Shown piece after piece: positions 11,171 to 22,502 of a stretch of DNA of 64,000 nucleotides. The notes below the pieces were generated by a model. That model made no database searches. It saw only the letters and a list, made by a program, of their open reading frames with translations, and was not told the DNA's origin. Source of the stretch: Lithobates sylvaticus (taxonomy: Eukaryota; Chordata; Amphibia; Anura; Ranidae); assembly GCA_028564925.1 (NCBI GenBank), contig CM053029.1:608409721-608473720 (forward strand), in the 5' to 3' direction. A program made the position numbers and the translations under genes. How positions within the stretch are numbered: position 1 is the first letter of the stretch; each line of letters opens with the position of its first letter.

Positions 11171-11439
11171 CTTCCCCTGCTTGGCAGCCTCCCATTCTCC
11201 TGTAACACACCTGGATGGACTCATACTCTACGACCCGAACCCACCCTATTTTTGAAGCCTATTAGAGCCTCTGGCTCTAATCGGGTGCTTAAAAAAGAAA
11301 AAGAAAACCCCACTGCTGTAATTCATGCGCTCAGTGCCCTGAAAGGAACCATTGAATAAAGGGGTGGCGAGGAGAGAGAGGCGCCCCTAGTGGATGAGCC
11401 ACCAGTGGTACTGCCCCTCTATATTACTATATTGTAAAG

Positions 11440-13034
11440 CAGTGGTCTCCAAACTGCGGCCCTTTGCTTGTTTTTATCTGGCCCTTGGGGTTGTGTTCCA
11501 TGCACTGATACCAACAACGGGGCATCATTTCCCCCATCCACCCCCCTCCCTCCACTGACACAAATGATGGGACACTATTCCTCCCACTGATACCAATGAT
11601 GGGACACTATTCCTCCCACTGATACCAATGATGGGACACTATTCCTCCCACTGATGCCAATGATGGGGCACTATTCCTTCCACTGATACCAATGATGGGG
11701 AACTATTCCTCCCACTGACACCAATAATGGGGCACTATTCCTTCCACTGATACCAATGATGGGGAACTATTCCTCCCACTGACACCAATAATGGGGCACT
11801 ATTCCTTCCACTGATACCAATGATGGGGAACTATTCCTCCCACTGACACCAATAATGGGGCACTATTCCTCCCACTGATACCAATGATGGGGCACTATTC
11901 CTCCCACTGATACCATGATGGGACACTATTCCTCCCACTGACACCAATGATGGGGCACTATTCCTCCCACTGACACCAATGATGGGGCACTATTCCTCCC
12001 ACTGATACCAATGATGGGGCACTATTCCTCCCACTGATACCAATGATGGGGCACTATTCCTCCCAGTGATACCAATGATGGGGCACTATTCCTCGCACTG
12101 ATACCAATGATGGGACACTATTCCTCCCACTGATACCAATGATGGGGCACTATTCCTCCCACTGATACCAATGATGGGGGAACTATTCCTCCCACTGACA
12201 CCCAATAATGGGGCACTATTCCTCCCACTGATACAATGATGGGGCACTATTCCTCCACTGATACCAATGATGGGGCACTATTCCTCACACTGATACCAAT
12301 GATGGGACACTATTCCTCCCACTGACACCAATGATGGGGCACTATTCCTCCCACTGATACCAATGATGGGACACTATTCCTCCCACTGACACAATGATGG
12401 GACACTATTCCTCCCACTGACACCAATGATGGGGCACTATTCCTCCCAGTGATACAATGATGGGGCACTATTCCTCCCAGTGATACCAATGATGGGGCAC
12501 TATTCCTCCCACTGATACCAATGATGGGGCACTATTCCTCCCAGTGATACCAATGATGGGGCACTATTCCTCCCACTGATACCAATGATGGGATACTATT
12601 CCTCCCACTGATACCAATGATGGGGCACTATTCCTCCCCACTGATACCAATGATGGGGCACTATTCCTCCCACTGATACCAATGATGGGGAACTATTCCT
12701 CCCACTGACACCAATAATGGGGCACTATTCCTCCCACTGATACCAATGATGGGGCACTATTCCTCCAGTGACACCAATGATGGGACACTATTCCTCCCAC
12801 TGACACCAATGATGGGACACTATTCCTCCCAGTGACACCATCAATGGTGCACTATTCCTCCAATTAACACCCACGAAGGGGCACAATTTCTCCTACTGAT
12901 AGTAACGATGGGGCATTGTTTTTTTTCCCCACTGACTTTGTGACCTTTTCTACTCCCGATGGCCACAGTTCGGCCCCCCTAAAGTCTGAAGGACAGTAAA
13001 CTGGCCTTTTGCCTAGAAAGTTTGGAGACCCCTG
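11440..13034. mobile_element. hAT-like element carrying a minisatellite
   Basis: The ends are CAGTGGTCTCCAAACTGCGG and TTTGGAGACCCCTG. Both are flanked by the 8-bp duplication TTGTAAAG (11432-11439 and 13035-13042), diagnostic of hAT transposons. The insertion splits the conserved 3' end of the L2-like LINE. Almost all of the interior is a 32-bp tandem array. No transposase is present. Confidence 0.85.
11505..12865 (+). repeat. 32-bp minisatellite, about 42 units
   Basis: The unit carries ACCAATGATGGGGCACTATT and CCTCCCACTGA. Variants alternate GATA/GACA and GGGGCAC/GGGACAC/GGGGAAC. Runs of neighbouring units share variants around 11690-11880, which suggests block-wise expansion of 2-unit or 3-unit groups. 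The period is not a multiple of 3, so no long frames result. Confidence 0.9.
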
Positions 13035-13893
13035 TTGTAAAGCGCTGCGCAAACTGTCGGCGTTCTACAAATCCTGTATAATAACATATTGGTGTGGATG
13101 TGGAATCTCTCAATATTCTGTCATTATTTATTAAAACAAAAATAATAACGATGCCAATGGCGGGTTATTCCGAGGTTTACATTACTTGTATTTAGTGCTG
13201 TGGAAATGAAAGATGAATTCCTCGATTAATCATAAATTTTTTTGATTGATCAAAATTCTTTTGATCGGTACTCACCTCTCCGCCGCCTTCCGGGAGTTCA
13301 GGGAGTTCCGTCGGTGACGTCACAGACATCGACGTCACCGGACTCCTCCCCCTTTCCCAAGTGCCTCCGTCTGCTAAGGAAGGGAAGGGGGGGAGGAGTC
13401 CAGTGACGTTGAAGTTCTGATTGAACGTAACGCGTACGGGGGAGGAGCTACGCATGACGTCACCCGCTGCTGCCTACGGAACTAACACGATTGTCGGCTT
13501 TTCATGCTGTGTTTTTATCATCTTTATGTGAGTAGTTTGTGTTTTGAACAAAAAAACGAAATCTTATACTTAAGCGGTGAGCACTTAGATCTTTTCTTTC
13601 TACCCATGACCTGCGTCCTTGCTGAGATCTAAGGGGACGTGAGAGAAGTTTATGGTCCGTGTTATACCCTTTTGATACCCGCTTGTATGACCACCTGTTT
13701 GCACAGGGGTCCATGCCATAAGGTGAGAGTGATTAGTTAGACCGGAGGGGGAGGGATTGTCACGCTACTGTGGGAAAAAAATGACTTACGTCAGTGCTAC
13801 AGTTTGAATTTAAAATGTATTTGTGTGAACTGTGAAGTTAAGTCATGGATTGTGGAAACCAACTAGTGTCGGGTGATTGTATATAGTGTATAC

Positions 13894-15482
13894 TAGACAT
13901 GTGCACAATAGAAAAATGTGTTTATTTTTGTTTCGTTCGTTTCTGTTGATTCGTAAATTCGTAAGTCGTTGATGTTCGTATTCGTAACGATTCGTATTTT
14001 CGTAAGAGTTATTTTTTCGTTGATTCGTTTTTCCGTTAGTTTAATTTTCGTTTATTCGAAATTCGGACGCATTCGTATTTTCGTAGATTTAGTTACATTC
14101 GTACTTTCGTTAGATTGATTTATTCGTACTTTCGTAACATTGTTTTCGTAGATTCGTAAATTCATAATGTTATGTAATGTGTATGCTATTATTACATTGT
14201 AAGAGACACGGAAAATTACGAATCGAAAAAAAAAAAAGTTACGAATGTACAAATTTTTTCGTTCAATCCATTCGAAGCACGTTAAAGCAGCGCCATTGTA
14301 AGAGACACGGAAAATTACGAATCGAAAAAAAAAAAAAAAAGTTACGAATGTACGAATTTTTTCGTTCATTTTTATTTTTGTTGTTCCCGTTTTCCGGATT
14401 TTCTTCTTTCGTAGTTTCTTTGTTTCTAATTTTATTTCGTATTTTCGTTGTTTTACGTATTCGTTCGATTCGAACATTCGTTAAAATTTTTAGCGAATCG
14501 TTCGTTCATTCGTACGATAACGAATGAATGAATATAACGAATTTTAACGGAAATCGAAAAAAAAAAACGAAACGAATTGCACATGTCTAGTATGTAGACA
14601 TGTGCACAACAAAAAAAATTTGTTTATTTTCGTTTCGTTTTTTTTTCGTTTCCGAAAAAAATTAGTTTTTTTTCGTTTCGTTTTTTTTCGTTTCCGTTGA
14701 TTCGTAACTATTCGTACATTCGTAAGTCGTCGGTGTTCGGATTCGTAACGATTCGTACATTCGTAAGAGTTATTTTTTTGTTGATTCGTTTTTTTTTCGT
14801 TAGTTTAATTTTCGGACGCATTCGTATTTATTCGTACATTCGTAGATTCGTAATCGGAGCAGAATTCATAATTTTATGTAATGTGTATGCTGTTATTACT
14901 TTTTAATAAATTTACGAATCGAAAAAAAAGTTACGAATCGAAAAAAAAAAAAGTTACGATTCGAAAAAAAAGTTACGAATGTACGAATTTTTTTTGTTTA
15001 ATAGACATTTACAAATCGAAAAAAAGTTATGAATCGAAAAAAAAAAAAAAAAAGTTACGAATCGAAAAAAAAGTTACGAATGTACGAATTTTTTTTGTTC
15101 AATAGACACGGAAAATTACAAATCGAAAAAAAAAAAAAAAGTTACGAATCGAAAAAAAAAGTTACGAATGTACGAATTTTTTTTGTTCAATCCATTCGAA
15201 GCACGTTTAGCAGCACCATTGTAAGGGACACGGAAAATTACCAATTCAACAAAAAAAAAAAGTTACGAATGTACGAATTTTTTTCGTTCGTTTTCGTTTT
15301 TCGGATTTTCTTCATTAGTACATTCGTTGTTTCTAATTAGTTTTTTTCGGATTTTCGTTGTTTTTCGGATTCGTTTGATTCGAATGATTCGTTAATCGGA
15401 TTCGTACGATTCGAATGATTCGTTCATTCGTACAAAAACGAACGAACGAAAAAAAACGAAAAACGAAACGAATTGCACATGT
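13894..15482. mobile_element. Two head-to-tail AT-rich MITEs with long flanking direct repeats
   Basis: Two elements with ends TAGACATGTGCAC and TGCACATGTCTA lie side by side (13894-14589 and 14595-15485). Their interiors are built of TTCGT/ACGAA words on either strand and long A runs. The pair is flanked by a 31-bp direct repeat of host sequence (13863-13893 and 15483-15513) that occurs once in the right copy (about 34870-34900). A related fragment starts at 59940. No transposase is seen. Confidence 0.7.
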
Positions 15483-15795
15483 CTAGTGTCGGGTGATTGT
15501 ATATAGTGTATACCACATTTACCACTGACTAATGCAGAGCTGCAATGCAAGGAGATCAGCTAAAAGTAGTCGGATCTGTATGTGCGTTATAATTAATCCA
15601 AATTAGTCGATTAAAAAAAAAAAATTGATTAAATCGAACATGAAAATTTTAAATCAGTAACAGCCCTACTTGTATTATGTGCCAATCTTCAATAACACCA
15701 ACAATATGACGGGTGGGTATACCATGAAGACTCAATGATGTTGGGGTGATTATGGAGGGCGAGGTGATTGCAAAGTGATGGCACTCAGTTGTGAC

Positions 15796-15923
15796 CTGAC
15801 TGATGTCACTGGTCCAAGCCGCTTTCTCCTGCCGGGAAGACGCCATCAGAATGACAACAAAGGCCGCCGAGTCTTTGGGTTCCACCGAGATCTTGAAGTC
15901 CAAGTGATCGGCGTCTTGTCTAT
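15796..15923 (-). CDS. rasgrf1: rasgrf1 exon, PH2 C-terminal part (left copy, block exon 5)
   Basis: The 128-nt exon, on the minus strand, has acceptor CAG at 15924-15926 and donor GTCACA after CAG. It starts with two bases completing a codon and ends in phase 0. It encodes [20 protein letters not shown], then [20 protein letters not shown] and Q. This matches the last strands and the alpha-helix of the RASGRF1 PH2 domain, including the conserved [13 protein letters not shown] helix with its PH-invariant Trp. It is the 3'-most visible exon of the gene in transcription order. The following exon, beginning CVDNIRCNGL in vertebrate RASGRF1, was not found to its left. It differs from the right copy by one synonymous base (GCG/GCT). 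Confidence 0.9.
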
Positions 15924-16007
15924 CTGCATTGGGAGAGAACAGGGCGTGTTACCGGGTTCAGTATGAAGGAAACAAAGGTGCGGGGGCACAATAAGAATTT
16001 GTTTCTG

Positions 16008-16023
16008 GGGGGGGGGGGGGGGG
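16008..16023. repeat. G-run that is expanded in the right copy
   Basis: About 15 G residues lie between block exons 4 and 5. The equivalent tract at 35398-35504 is over 100 nt. Confidence 0.8.
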
Positions 16024-16071
16024 GAAGCAGCAAATACAACAACGTTCGGACTTCAGGCTTCATATACTAAC

Positions 16072-16129
16072 TGTCGTCATCCTCTTGATCTTCCAGTAAA
16101 GTGCAGTCCATCAAGGATACCACCCCATT
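16072..16129 (-). CDS. rasgrf1: rasgrf1 exon, PH2 middle (left copy, block exon 4)
   Basis: The 58-nt exon encodes NGVVSLMDCTLLEDQEDDD plus one base. The acceptor is CTTTCAG. The donor reads GTTAGT, a less common but valid form. It enters in phase 0 and leaves in phase 1, and the next exon supplies the two bases that make Asn. The Asp/Glu-rich end forms the variable loop of PH2. Compared with my memory of mammalian RASGRF1, this loop is about five residues shorter. It is identical to the right copy. The match to RASGRF1 is better than to RASGRF2, which reads TGGVLSLIQCTL here. Confidence 0.85.
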
Positions 16130-16526
16130 CTGAAAGAGGAAGAAATAAATATGGTGCTTAAAAGAGGTCCATCTGCCCAAGCGGGGAGGCAGCGGAGGGT
16201 CATCAGATAGGAAACATGCAGACAGATAAATGCAATAGATAAACAGATCTGATAAATAAAGCCGAATTTCCTGCATGGATATTTTTGCAAAAAAGTATCT
16301 GATCCCCTGTTAATTTTGTATGGGGCATAATGGGTGCACGGGCGCGGCCCCCACCCCTAACACCGCCGCCTCCCCCCCTATCCATGGGAGTAGACAAACG
16401 CGTCCTCTCCCCTCTGAGACATGGAGCCGAGTGAGGGAAAGATGCCCCCCCCCCCCCCCCCGCTCGGCTCTATAACATTGAATGGTGGAAGCGACGTCAA
16501 ACGTCACTTCCGCCCCATGGGCTTAA

Positions 16527-17480
16527 CCACTTCAATACCGCCCACTGTCATGTGACGCCCACAAGGTGGATCTCCCATCCTGGGTGGGCGTCATATGACC
16601 TCCTCCCATTCCCGGGCCATCTAGGGGCCGTGATGTCCGCCGGGCACCCGCGATTGCCCGGGAACACAGCGGGACCGTGGATCTGTGTGTGTAATGATGG
16701 GGTGTAAACAGACAGCTCCACGTCCTGTCAGTGGCGAGGAGAGCGATGGTGTGTTCCCAGTACGAAGGAACACCGATCAGTCTCCTCCCTTTGTGAGTCC
16801 CCTCCCCCCCCCACAGTTAGAATCACTCCCAGGGAACATAATTAACCCCTGCAGCGCCACCTAGTGTTAACCCCTTCCCCGCCAGTCACATTTACACAGT
16901 AATCAATGCAATTTTATAGCAACGATCGCTGTGTAAATGTGAATGGTCCCAAAAATGTGTCAAAAGTGTCTGAAGTGTCCGCCGCAATGTCGCAGTCACG
17001 TAAAAAAAAAAAAAATCGCAGATCACCGCCATTACTAGTAAAAAAAAAAAAAATGCAATGAATCTATCCACTATTTTGTAGACGCTAGAACTTTTGCGCA
17101 AACCAATCAATATACGCTTATTGCGATTTTTTTTTTACCAAAAATATGTAGAAGAATACGTATCGGCCTAAACTGAGGGGAAAAATTGTTTTTTCGTTTT
17201 TTTTTTTTAAATGGGATATTTATTATAGCAAAAAAGTACAAAAATATTGTGTTTTTTCAAAATTGTCGCTCTCCTTTTGTTTATAGCGCAAAAAAATAAA
17301 AACCGCAGAGGTGATCAAATACCACCAAAAGAAAGCTCTATTTGTGGGAAAAAAAGGACGTCAATTTTGTTTGGGTGTAACGTCGCACGACCGCGCAATT
17401 GTCAGTTACAGCGACGCAGTGCCGAATCGCAAAAATAGCTCTGGTAAGGAAGGGGGTAAAATCCTCCAGGGCTGAAGTGG
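16527..17480 (+). mobile_element. TTAA-flanked element, second subtype (left copy only)
   Basis: It is flanked by TTAA at 16523-16526 and 17481-17484. It begins CCACTTCAATACCGCCC and ends GGGCTGAAGTGG. The interior shares ATACGTATCGGCCTAAACTG and CCACCAAAAGAAAGCTCTA with the other members, but the first 350 bp differ. The right copy shows a single intact TTAA at 36763-36766 in GGGCTTAAAGGGG. Confidence 0.85.
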
Positions 17481-17807
17481 TTAAAGGGGACATTTTTATT
17501 TATTTTTGCATTTTAGTGTAAATATGAGATCGGAGTTCTTTTTGTCCCCAGATCTCACATTTAGGAGGTCCTGTCATGCTTTTTTTCTATTACAATGGAA
17601 GTTCACTGACGGCTCCCGCGCGCATGCGGGTATCATGACGGCGACGGAGGAGGTGAACGAGGACGGCTGCAGGGGCTTTGATCTCAGGTAAGTAATTCAT
17701 AATGAGCTCGTATGCTATGTATACTAGCTCATTATGCCTTTGTCCTGCAGGGTGTTTTTTGTTTTCATTAGAGAGGGTTTCCTTCCTCTTTAAGGCTCTG
17801 TTTCCAC

Positions 17808-18222
17808 TACTGCGAGTTGTTGTGCGACTTGACACATGTGAGATATCTAAGATACAGCGGTTTGTACAGGAACGTGTGCGTTGGGAGTATTTCATTGGTT
17901 GACACATGTGAGATATCTAGGATACAGCCGTTTGTACAGGAACGTGTGCGTTGGGAGTATTTCATTGGTTGACACATGTGAAGTCGCATGACGTAGTCAA
18001 AATCCATGTATTTCAATGGTCGCCGTTCTAATTGCCGCGACTCAAGTCGCAGCGACTCCAAAAAAAAAAAGTTTTTTGGCACTTTGTTCTGACTTCGGTG
18101 CGACTTGTTCTCCCAGGGTTCTCACTAGTCGCATGTCATTGTAAAAAAAAAAAATCGCATTTGCAAAGTCGCACTGTAAATCGCGCGACTTTGGGGGTCG
18201 CAATAGTGGAAGCCTAGCCTTA
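17808..18222. mobile_element. MITE-like element with internal 70-bp duplication
   Basis: The ends are AGGCTCTGTTTCCACTACTG and AGTGGAAGCCTAGCCTTA. The interior contains several GTCGCA/TGCGAC words in inverse orientation. Here a 70-bp unit is tandemly repeated (17831-17900 and 17901-17970, with a third start at 17971). The right copy (39424-39784) has one unit. Confidence 0.65.
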
Positions 18223-18281
18223 GTGGTTAAAGTAACGCAGTGCCCTATCGCAAAAAAAAAAGAAATGGCTTAGTCATGAAG

Positions 18282-18363
18282 TTGGGGGGGGGGGGGGGGG
18301 GGGTGGGGCGGGGGTGGGGGGGGGGGGGGGTGGGGGAGTGGTGGGGGGGGGGGGGGGGGGTGT

Positions 18364-18398
<35 letters not shown>

Positions 18399-18417
18399 CG
18401 GGGGTGGGGGGGGGGGG

Positions 18418-18453
<36 letters not shown>

Positions 18454-18532
18454 GGGGGGGGGGGGGGGGGGTGGGGGGGGGGGGGGGGTGCGTGGGGGGG
18501 GGGGGGGGGGAGCGGGGGGGGGGGGGGGGGGG
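18282..18532. repeat. 250-bp interrupted poly-G tract
   Basis: G runs of up to about 30 are broken by single T, C or A. In the right copy the same spot (39845-39890) holds a short G11 and a GGGGCGGGGG followed by unique sequence. The tract opens Gly-only and Pro-only frames that are not genes. It has strong G-quadruplex potential. Expansion, or a consensus error in a homopolymer, is equally possible. Confidence 0.85.
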
Positions 18533-18684
18533 ATGAAGTGGTTGAGAATCGGTTGATTATTTTTTTTGCGCTATTGTTTGTTAATTGGAAAAAATTGAGC
18601 GAGCGACATAAAAACCGTAAAGGGTAAATCTCTGGCCCTTCTGTTGGGACCCAGGTGGTGCATGATGGGTAGGTGGGCACTTAC

Positions 18685-18845
18685 CTTGGTGAGGTGCAGT
18701 TTCCCTCCAGAGCTCCGTGTGCAGATCAGCAGGTGTTTGGAGAACAAGAAGCACTGGCGCTCTCCTTCCTTCTTCAGGGATAGGGACCCCAGTCGCCCTC
18801 GTGTTGCCCGGCTCTTCTCCGACATGGGCACTTGGATCAGGCAGC
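18685..18845 (-). CDS. rasgrf1: rasgrf1 exon, DH-PH2 linker and PH2 start (left copy, block exon 3)
   Basis: The 161-nt exon has acceptor TCTAG and donor GTAAGT. It reads [40 protein letters not shown] and [13 protein letters not shown], entering after one base of a Gly codon and ending in phase 0. It carries the first beta strands of PH2. The QVPMSEK and [13 protein letters not shown] words separate RASGRF1 from RASGRF2. The first residue is Cys where mammals have Ser, and both frog copies share this. It differs from the right copy at two sites, both synonymous (GGG/GGT and TCC/TCG). Confidence 0.92.
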
Positions 18846-19303
18846 CTAGAGAAGTTATGAGATAAGGGAAGGTCACTGCCCACAGCCCGAATGCCAGTCT
18901 ACGAGCTGACCGCCATGATTAAAAAAAAAAAAAAAAAAAAAAACCCACACCCTCCCAATGTAACCACAACGGCTGAAAACATTTAAAGCTAAAAATGTAA
19001 AAAAAACAACAATTCAAAAACAAACAATTGCCACCCGGGCATTGTAAATAGTTTGTTTCACTAAATGCCACACAGCGGAAAGTTTTTTAAGTCCTGAATG
19101 TAGAATGAAGCAAAAAAGCGCCACTCCTAATAGAAATAAGAGCGAGGACCGCCGCCAGCCATCGCGTGTTCAACGCGCCGGATCCAAAGTCAACCAATTC
19201 ACACAGTTCATTGGTTGGGGAGTTCAGTCTGGGAGGTAAAATAGGTCAAGAGCTCCGAGCCGCCAAAGAAACAACCCAATACTTACCCGCTTGATTGAAG
19301 GGC

Positions 19304-19655
19304 ATTTTCACACTGAGGTGCGGGGGGGGGGGGGGCGTTGGGTTTAAAGCGCCGCTAGTTTTAGCAGTGCTTTACCATCGTCTTAGAGGTGCTTTTTTTC
19401 AGCTGCTAGCGGGGTGCTTTTAACCCCCGCTAATGGCCGAATAAAGGGTTAAAATCTGCAGCGGCACATTGCAGGCGCTGCCGAGGCAATTTGCTGGCGC
19501 TGCCGAGGCACTTTGCAGGCACTGCCCATTGATTTCAATGGGCAGGGGCACTGTAGGAGCGCTGTATACACCCCTCCTACAGCGCCTCAAACATCCTGCT
19601 TGCGGGACTTTTTTTTAACGTCCCGCAAGCGCACCGCTCCAGTGTGAAAGCCCAA
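19304..19655 (+). mobile_element. MITE-like element, same family as 3603-3878
   Basis: The ends are TTTCACACTGAGG and CCAGTGTGAAAG. The interior has TTGATTTCAATGGGCAGGGG and CTTGCGGGACTTTTTTTTAA. The right copy holds it at 40632-40987, so it was present before the duplication. Confidence 0.6.
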
Positions 19656-20096
19656 GTCTGTAATTGCTGCACTTCTCTCTTTTCCCGCTAGGTGGCTGGG
19701 TACTTTGTAACATTAGATATGTGAAGGGCAATTAAAGGTCAGATTATGGGTATATGGGGTATCCCAGACAGAACCTATATATTCGAGTGAGGTCAGGTGA
19801 TCAGTGTTCTGTGCCACCTGGACGGCTGTCTGGGTGGACGTGTATCGTGTTGCCCCCGGGCTGCTAGGCCAGAGATTGGGCCTATCCCAGGCACCCACTA
19901 TGCCATGCAACCCACTATCTACAGAAGGATGTCCGCTATCTCTGACTCTGGAGGTTCTCATCAGATCGAAGGAGGCCCGGGACCTTGCTACATGCGCATT
20001 TTAATTTTTTTTTTTTATCCTATCTAAAAAACAAACTGCCACCAATTAAAACTTTTTTTTTTAAATCTGCCAAAATAAAAAAAAAATTGTTTTTAA
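19656..20096. other. Intron sequence without recognised element
   Basis: This matches 40984-41428 of the right copy closely. The small open frames found here have no family resemblance. It contains GGTGATCAGTGTTCTGTGCC and a run of T/A-rich sequence before the TTAA element. Confidence 0.4.
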
Positions 20097-21038
20097 CCGC
20101 TTCCCGACCGCTCACTGCATATATACGTCAGCAGAATGGCACAGGCAGGCAAAATCACGTACCTGTACGTGACCCTTTAAATGCCTGCCCGTGGGTCGCG
20201 CGCGCCGTTGGCGGCGCGCTCGCGACCCGGTCGGGAGCTCCGTGACCATGGCCGCGGGACCAGCGGACCCGATCGTCGCTGGTGTCCTGCGATCGGGTCA
20301 CATAGCTGAAGAACGGGGAGAGGTCTGTGTAAACAAATCTCTCCCCGCGCTTCCTACTCTGCCTGTCATTGATTGGCTGTTCCCGGTCATCGGGAAAGCC
20401 GAACAATGACGTCAGACGTCAGCCCCCGCCCCCTAATGTCAAAAAACACACACGTCACAGACCATAACCCCTCCCCCTAGTGGTTAACTCTTTCACTACA
20501 ACTGTCATTTATACAGGAATCAATGCATTTGTATAGCATTGATTGCTGTATAAATGACAATGGTCCCAAAAATGTGTCAAAAATGTCCGATGTGTCCGCC
20601 ATAATGTCGCAGTCACAATAAAAATCGCTGATCGCCGCCATTATTAATAAAAAAAAAATTATTAATAAAAATGCTATAAAACTATCCCCTATTTTGTAAA
20701 CGCTAAAACTTTTGCGCAAACCAATCAATAATCGCTAATTGCGATTTTTTTTACCAAAAACATTTAGAAGAATACGTATCGGCCTAAACTGAGGAAAAAA
20801 TATGTTTTTTTATATATTTTTTTGGGGATATTTATTATAGCAAAAAGCGGAAAATATTGCATTTTTTTCAAAATTGTCGCTCTATTTTGTTTATAGCGCA
20901 AAAAAAAATAAAAACCGCAGGGGCGATCAAATACCACCAAAAGAAACGACCGCGCAATTGTCAGTTAAAGCGACGCAGTGCCGAATCGCAAAAAGGGGCC
21001 TGGTCCTTTGGCTGCCAATTGGTCCGGGGCTGAAGTGG
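20097..21038 (+). mobile_element. TTAA-flanked element shared by both copies (left)
   Basis: It is flanked by TTAA at 20093-20096 and 21039-21042. It begins CCGCTTCCCGACCGCTC and ends GGTCCGGGGCTGAAGTGG. It carries an internal deletion of about 55 bp around 20946 relative to the right copy. Because both duplicates contain it at the same place, it predates the duplication. Confidence 0.85.
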
Positions 21039-21039
21039 T

Positions 21040-21480
21040 TAATTCTTTTATTAAAATAAAAAAAAAAATGTTTCAATCCTGCCCAAAAATGACATTTGAT
21101 CCTTCCCTTGATCTCTGATTCTTACTGGACCTAAACACGAACGCTGGCACGGACCCAGATCAAACCTTGATCTTATTTTTTATTTTTTTTCTTATATTTT
21201 ATTATTTATATATCGTACGGGGACCCGGGGATCCCAGTGACACCCAAGTCTCTGCGCTGGGAGCGCGCAGCACAAAGACAGATACACAAATATGCCCCCC
21301 CCCACAGAAAAGTACTATACTATTTATTGTTTATGTATAGTGAAGGGTAGCGCTACACTATATCTGTTTTTGTGTTATGGGAGAGCATGTGACTGATTCC
21401 TCTTCCTTCTTCGTGTTAGCACTGGTGATTGGTGACTGGTACCCAGTGCTGGGAGGGTCATCTAGTGCCTAGGGCGAACA
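21040..21480. other. Intron sequence, nothing recognised
   Basis: This is collinear with 42423-43015, although the right copy has about 170 extra bases around 42560-42740. No exon is seen. Confidence 0.4.
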
Positions 21481-21487
21481 TGCTAAA

Positions 21488-22295
21488 CTACCCCCCCCCC
21501 CCCCCCAGATGTGCATTGTGTGAGCAAAAATTCCCCCCCTCCAAAAAATAAATGAGCACTAGTCTGCAAGCATAAATCCCCTCTCCTCCCAGTACAAATC
21601 TGCCTCCCTGCTGAAGTCCCCGCCCCCCAGAACACATTTCCCCCCAACACAAATGCCACCCCCCCCAAAAAAAACCCTCCTAGCATAAATTCTCTACCCC
21701 TATAATTTCCCCTCCAAGTGCACATCTTCTCCACCCACTCCAAACCCCCCCTAATCCCCAAATATCCCCTCCTAGCACAAATCCCCTCCCAATCATCCCT
21801 ATTAGCACAAATCCCCCCCCCCCCCCCAAAATAAAAAAAACCTCCTAGCATAAATTCTCTTCCCCTATAATTTCCCCTCCAAGTGCACATTTTCTCCACC
21901 CACTCCAAATCCCCCCTAATCCCCAAATTTCCCCTCCTTGCACAAACCCCCTCCCAATCATCCCTCCTAGCACAATCACCCCCACCCCTCCACCAAATCA
22001 CCTCTTCTAGAACCCCCCCCCCCCCTCTCAAGCCTCCCTCCTAGCACAAATCCCCTTCCCCCATCCCCCCTCCCAACACAGATCCCCCAAAATCACCACT
22101 TTTAACACACACACACACACACAAATTTCCCCTCCTAGAACAATTCTTACTGCTTGCCACCCCCTCCCCCCAACCCCCCCTTCCAACTCAAAACCCCCTC
22201 CCCTCCAATCTCCACATGCGCCCTCCCCCCTCCCATTATACCATAGTGCCCAGGGCAGCCTCCCCTCCTGCCCACCCCTTATCCCGACCCTGGCC
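21488..22295. repeat. C-rich degenerate tandem region within a dispersed element
   Basis: Units around the words TAGCACAAATCCCC and CCAAGTGCACAT repeat irregularly, separated by C runs. The 3' end (GTGCCCAGGGCAGCCTCCCC, CCCACCCCTTATCCCGACCC) recurs inverted near 4279-4400, so the tract belongs to a dispersed element. The right counterpart is 43018-43910. The G-rich complementary strand gives Gly/Trp-rich frames that I do not accept as genes. Confidence 0.65.
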
Positions 22296-22502
22296 CATCG
22301 CTGTCCCAAGGAGGTGGAGTCTTCAGCCACAACTCGGAGATTACACATGGCTTCTCTCCTCCTCCATCCCAGTAGCCAAATGGAGTGCTAGGGGAAGGTA
22401 AGTGTCCTCTCCATTAAGGTGAACTGGTTGCTTCATCCTGCATGAGTACGGGTTTGTTTTCCATTTGCACCAAGTTAAATTCTCATGTATCAGGATATAC
22501 CC

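Larger units (their letters stand above)
7655..13088 (+). mobile_element. L2-like LINE remnant, interrupted by later insertions
   Basis: Frames around 7740-8010 read as reverse transcriptase: [28 protein letters not shown] and [10 protein letters not shown], the last being the YADDTQ catalytic box with A-N in place of A-D. Further 3', SHLDYCNSLL-like and AAARLIHLTNRSV-like peptides (10600-10970) are typical of the C-terminal part of L2/CR1-type elements. The 3' tail ATTGTAAGCxCCACAAGCAG and GTAAAGCGCTGCGCAAACTG (13036-13056), ending in CCTGTATAATAA, also fits L2. It is 5'-truncated. Breaks are a Harbinger-like MITE (8608), a TTAA element (9595) and a hAT element (11440), plus a CTCCT tandem array. 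It is dead. Confidence 0.75.

Noticed and set aside
11505-12865. CRISPR-like regular array
   Set aside because: Contiguous 32-bp units with no unique spacers, inside a hAT transposon of a vertebrate genome.
1-15795. Next rasgrf1 exon (start of the REM region) to the left of block exon 5
   Set aside because: I looked for a minus-strand frame resembling CVDNIRCNGL followed by the linker and found none. It probably lies beyond the window.
15649-15903. Unspliced 84-codon minus-strand frame ending beyond the exon
   Set aside because: Its first half is block exon 5. The rest reads past a canonical donor into the intron.
18240-18680. Poly-Gly and poly-Pro frames
   Set aside because: Direct translation of an interrupted poly-G tract.
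21483-22348. Gly/Trp/Cys-rich minus-strand frames
   Set aside because: They arise from the C-rich degenerate repeat. The frames differ between the two duplicate copies through C-run length changes.
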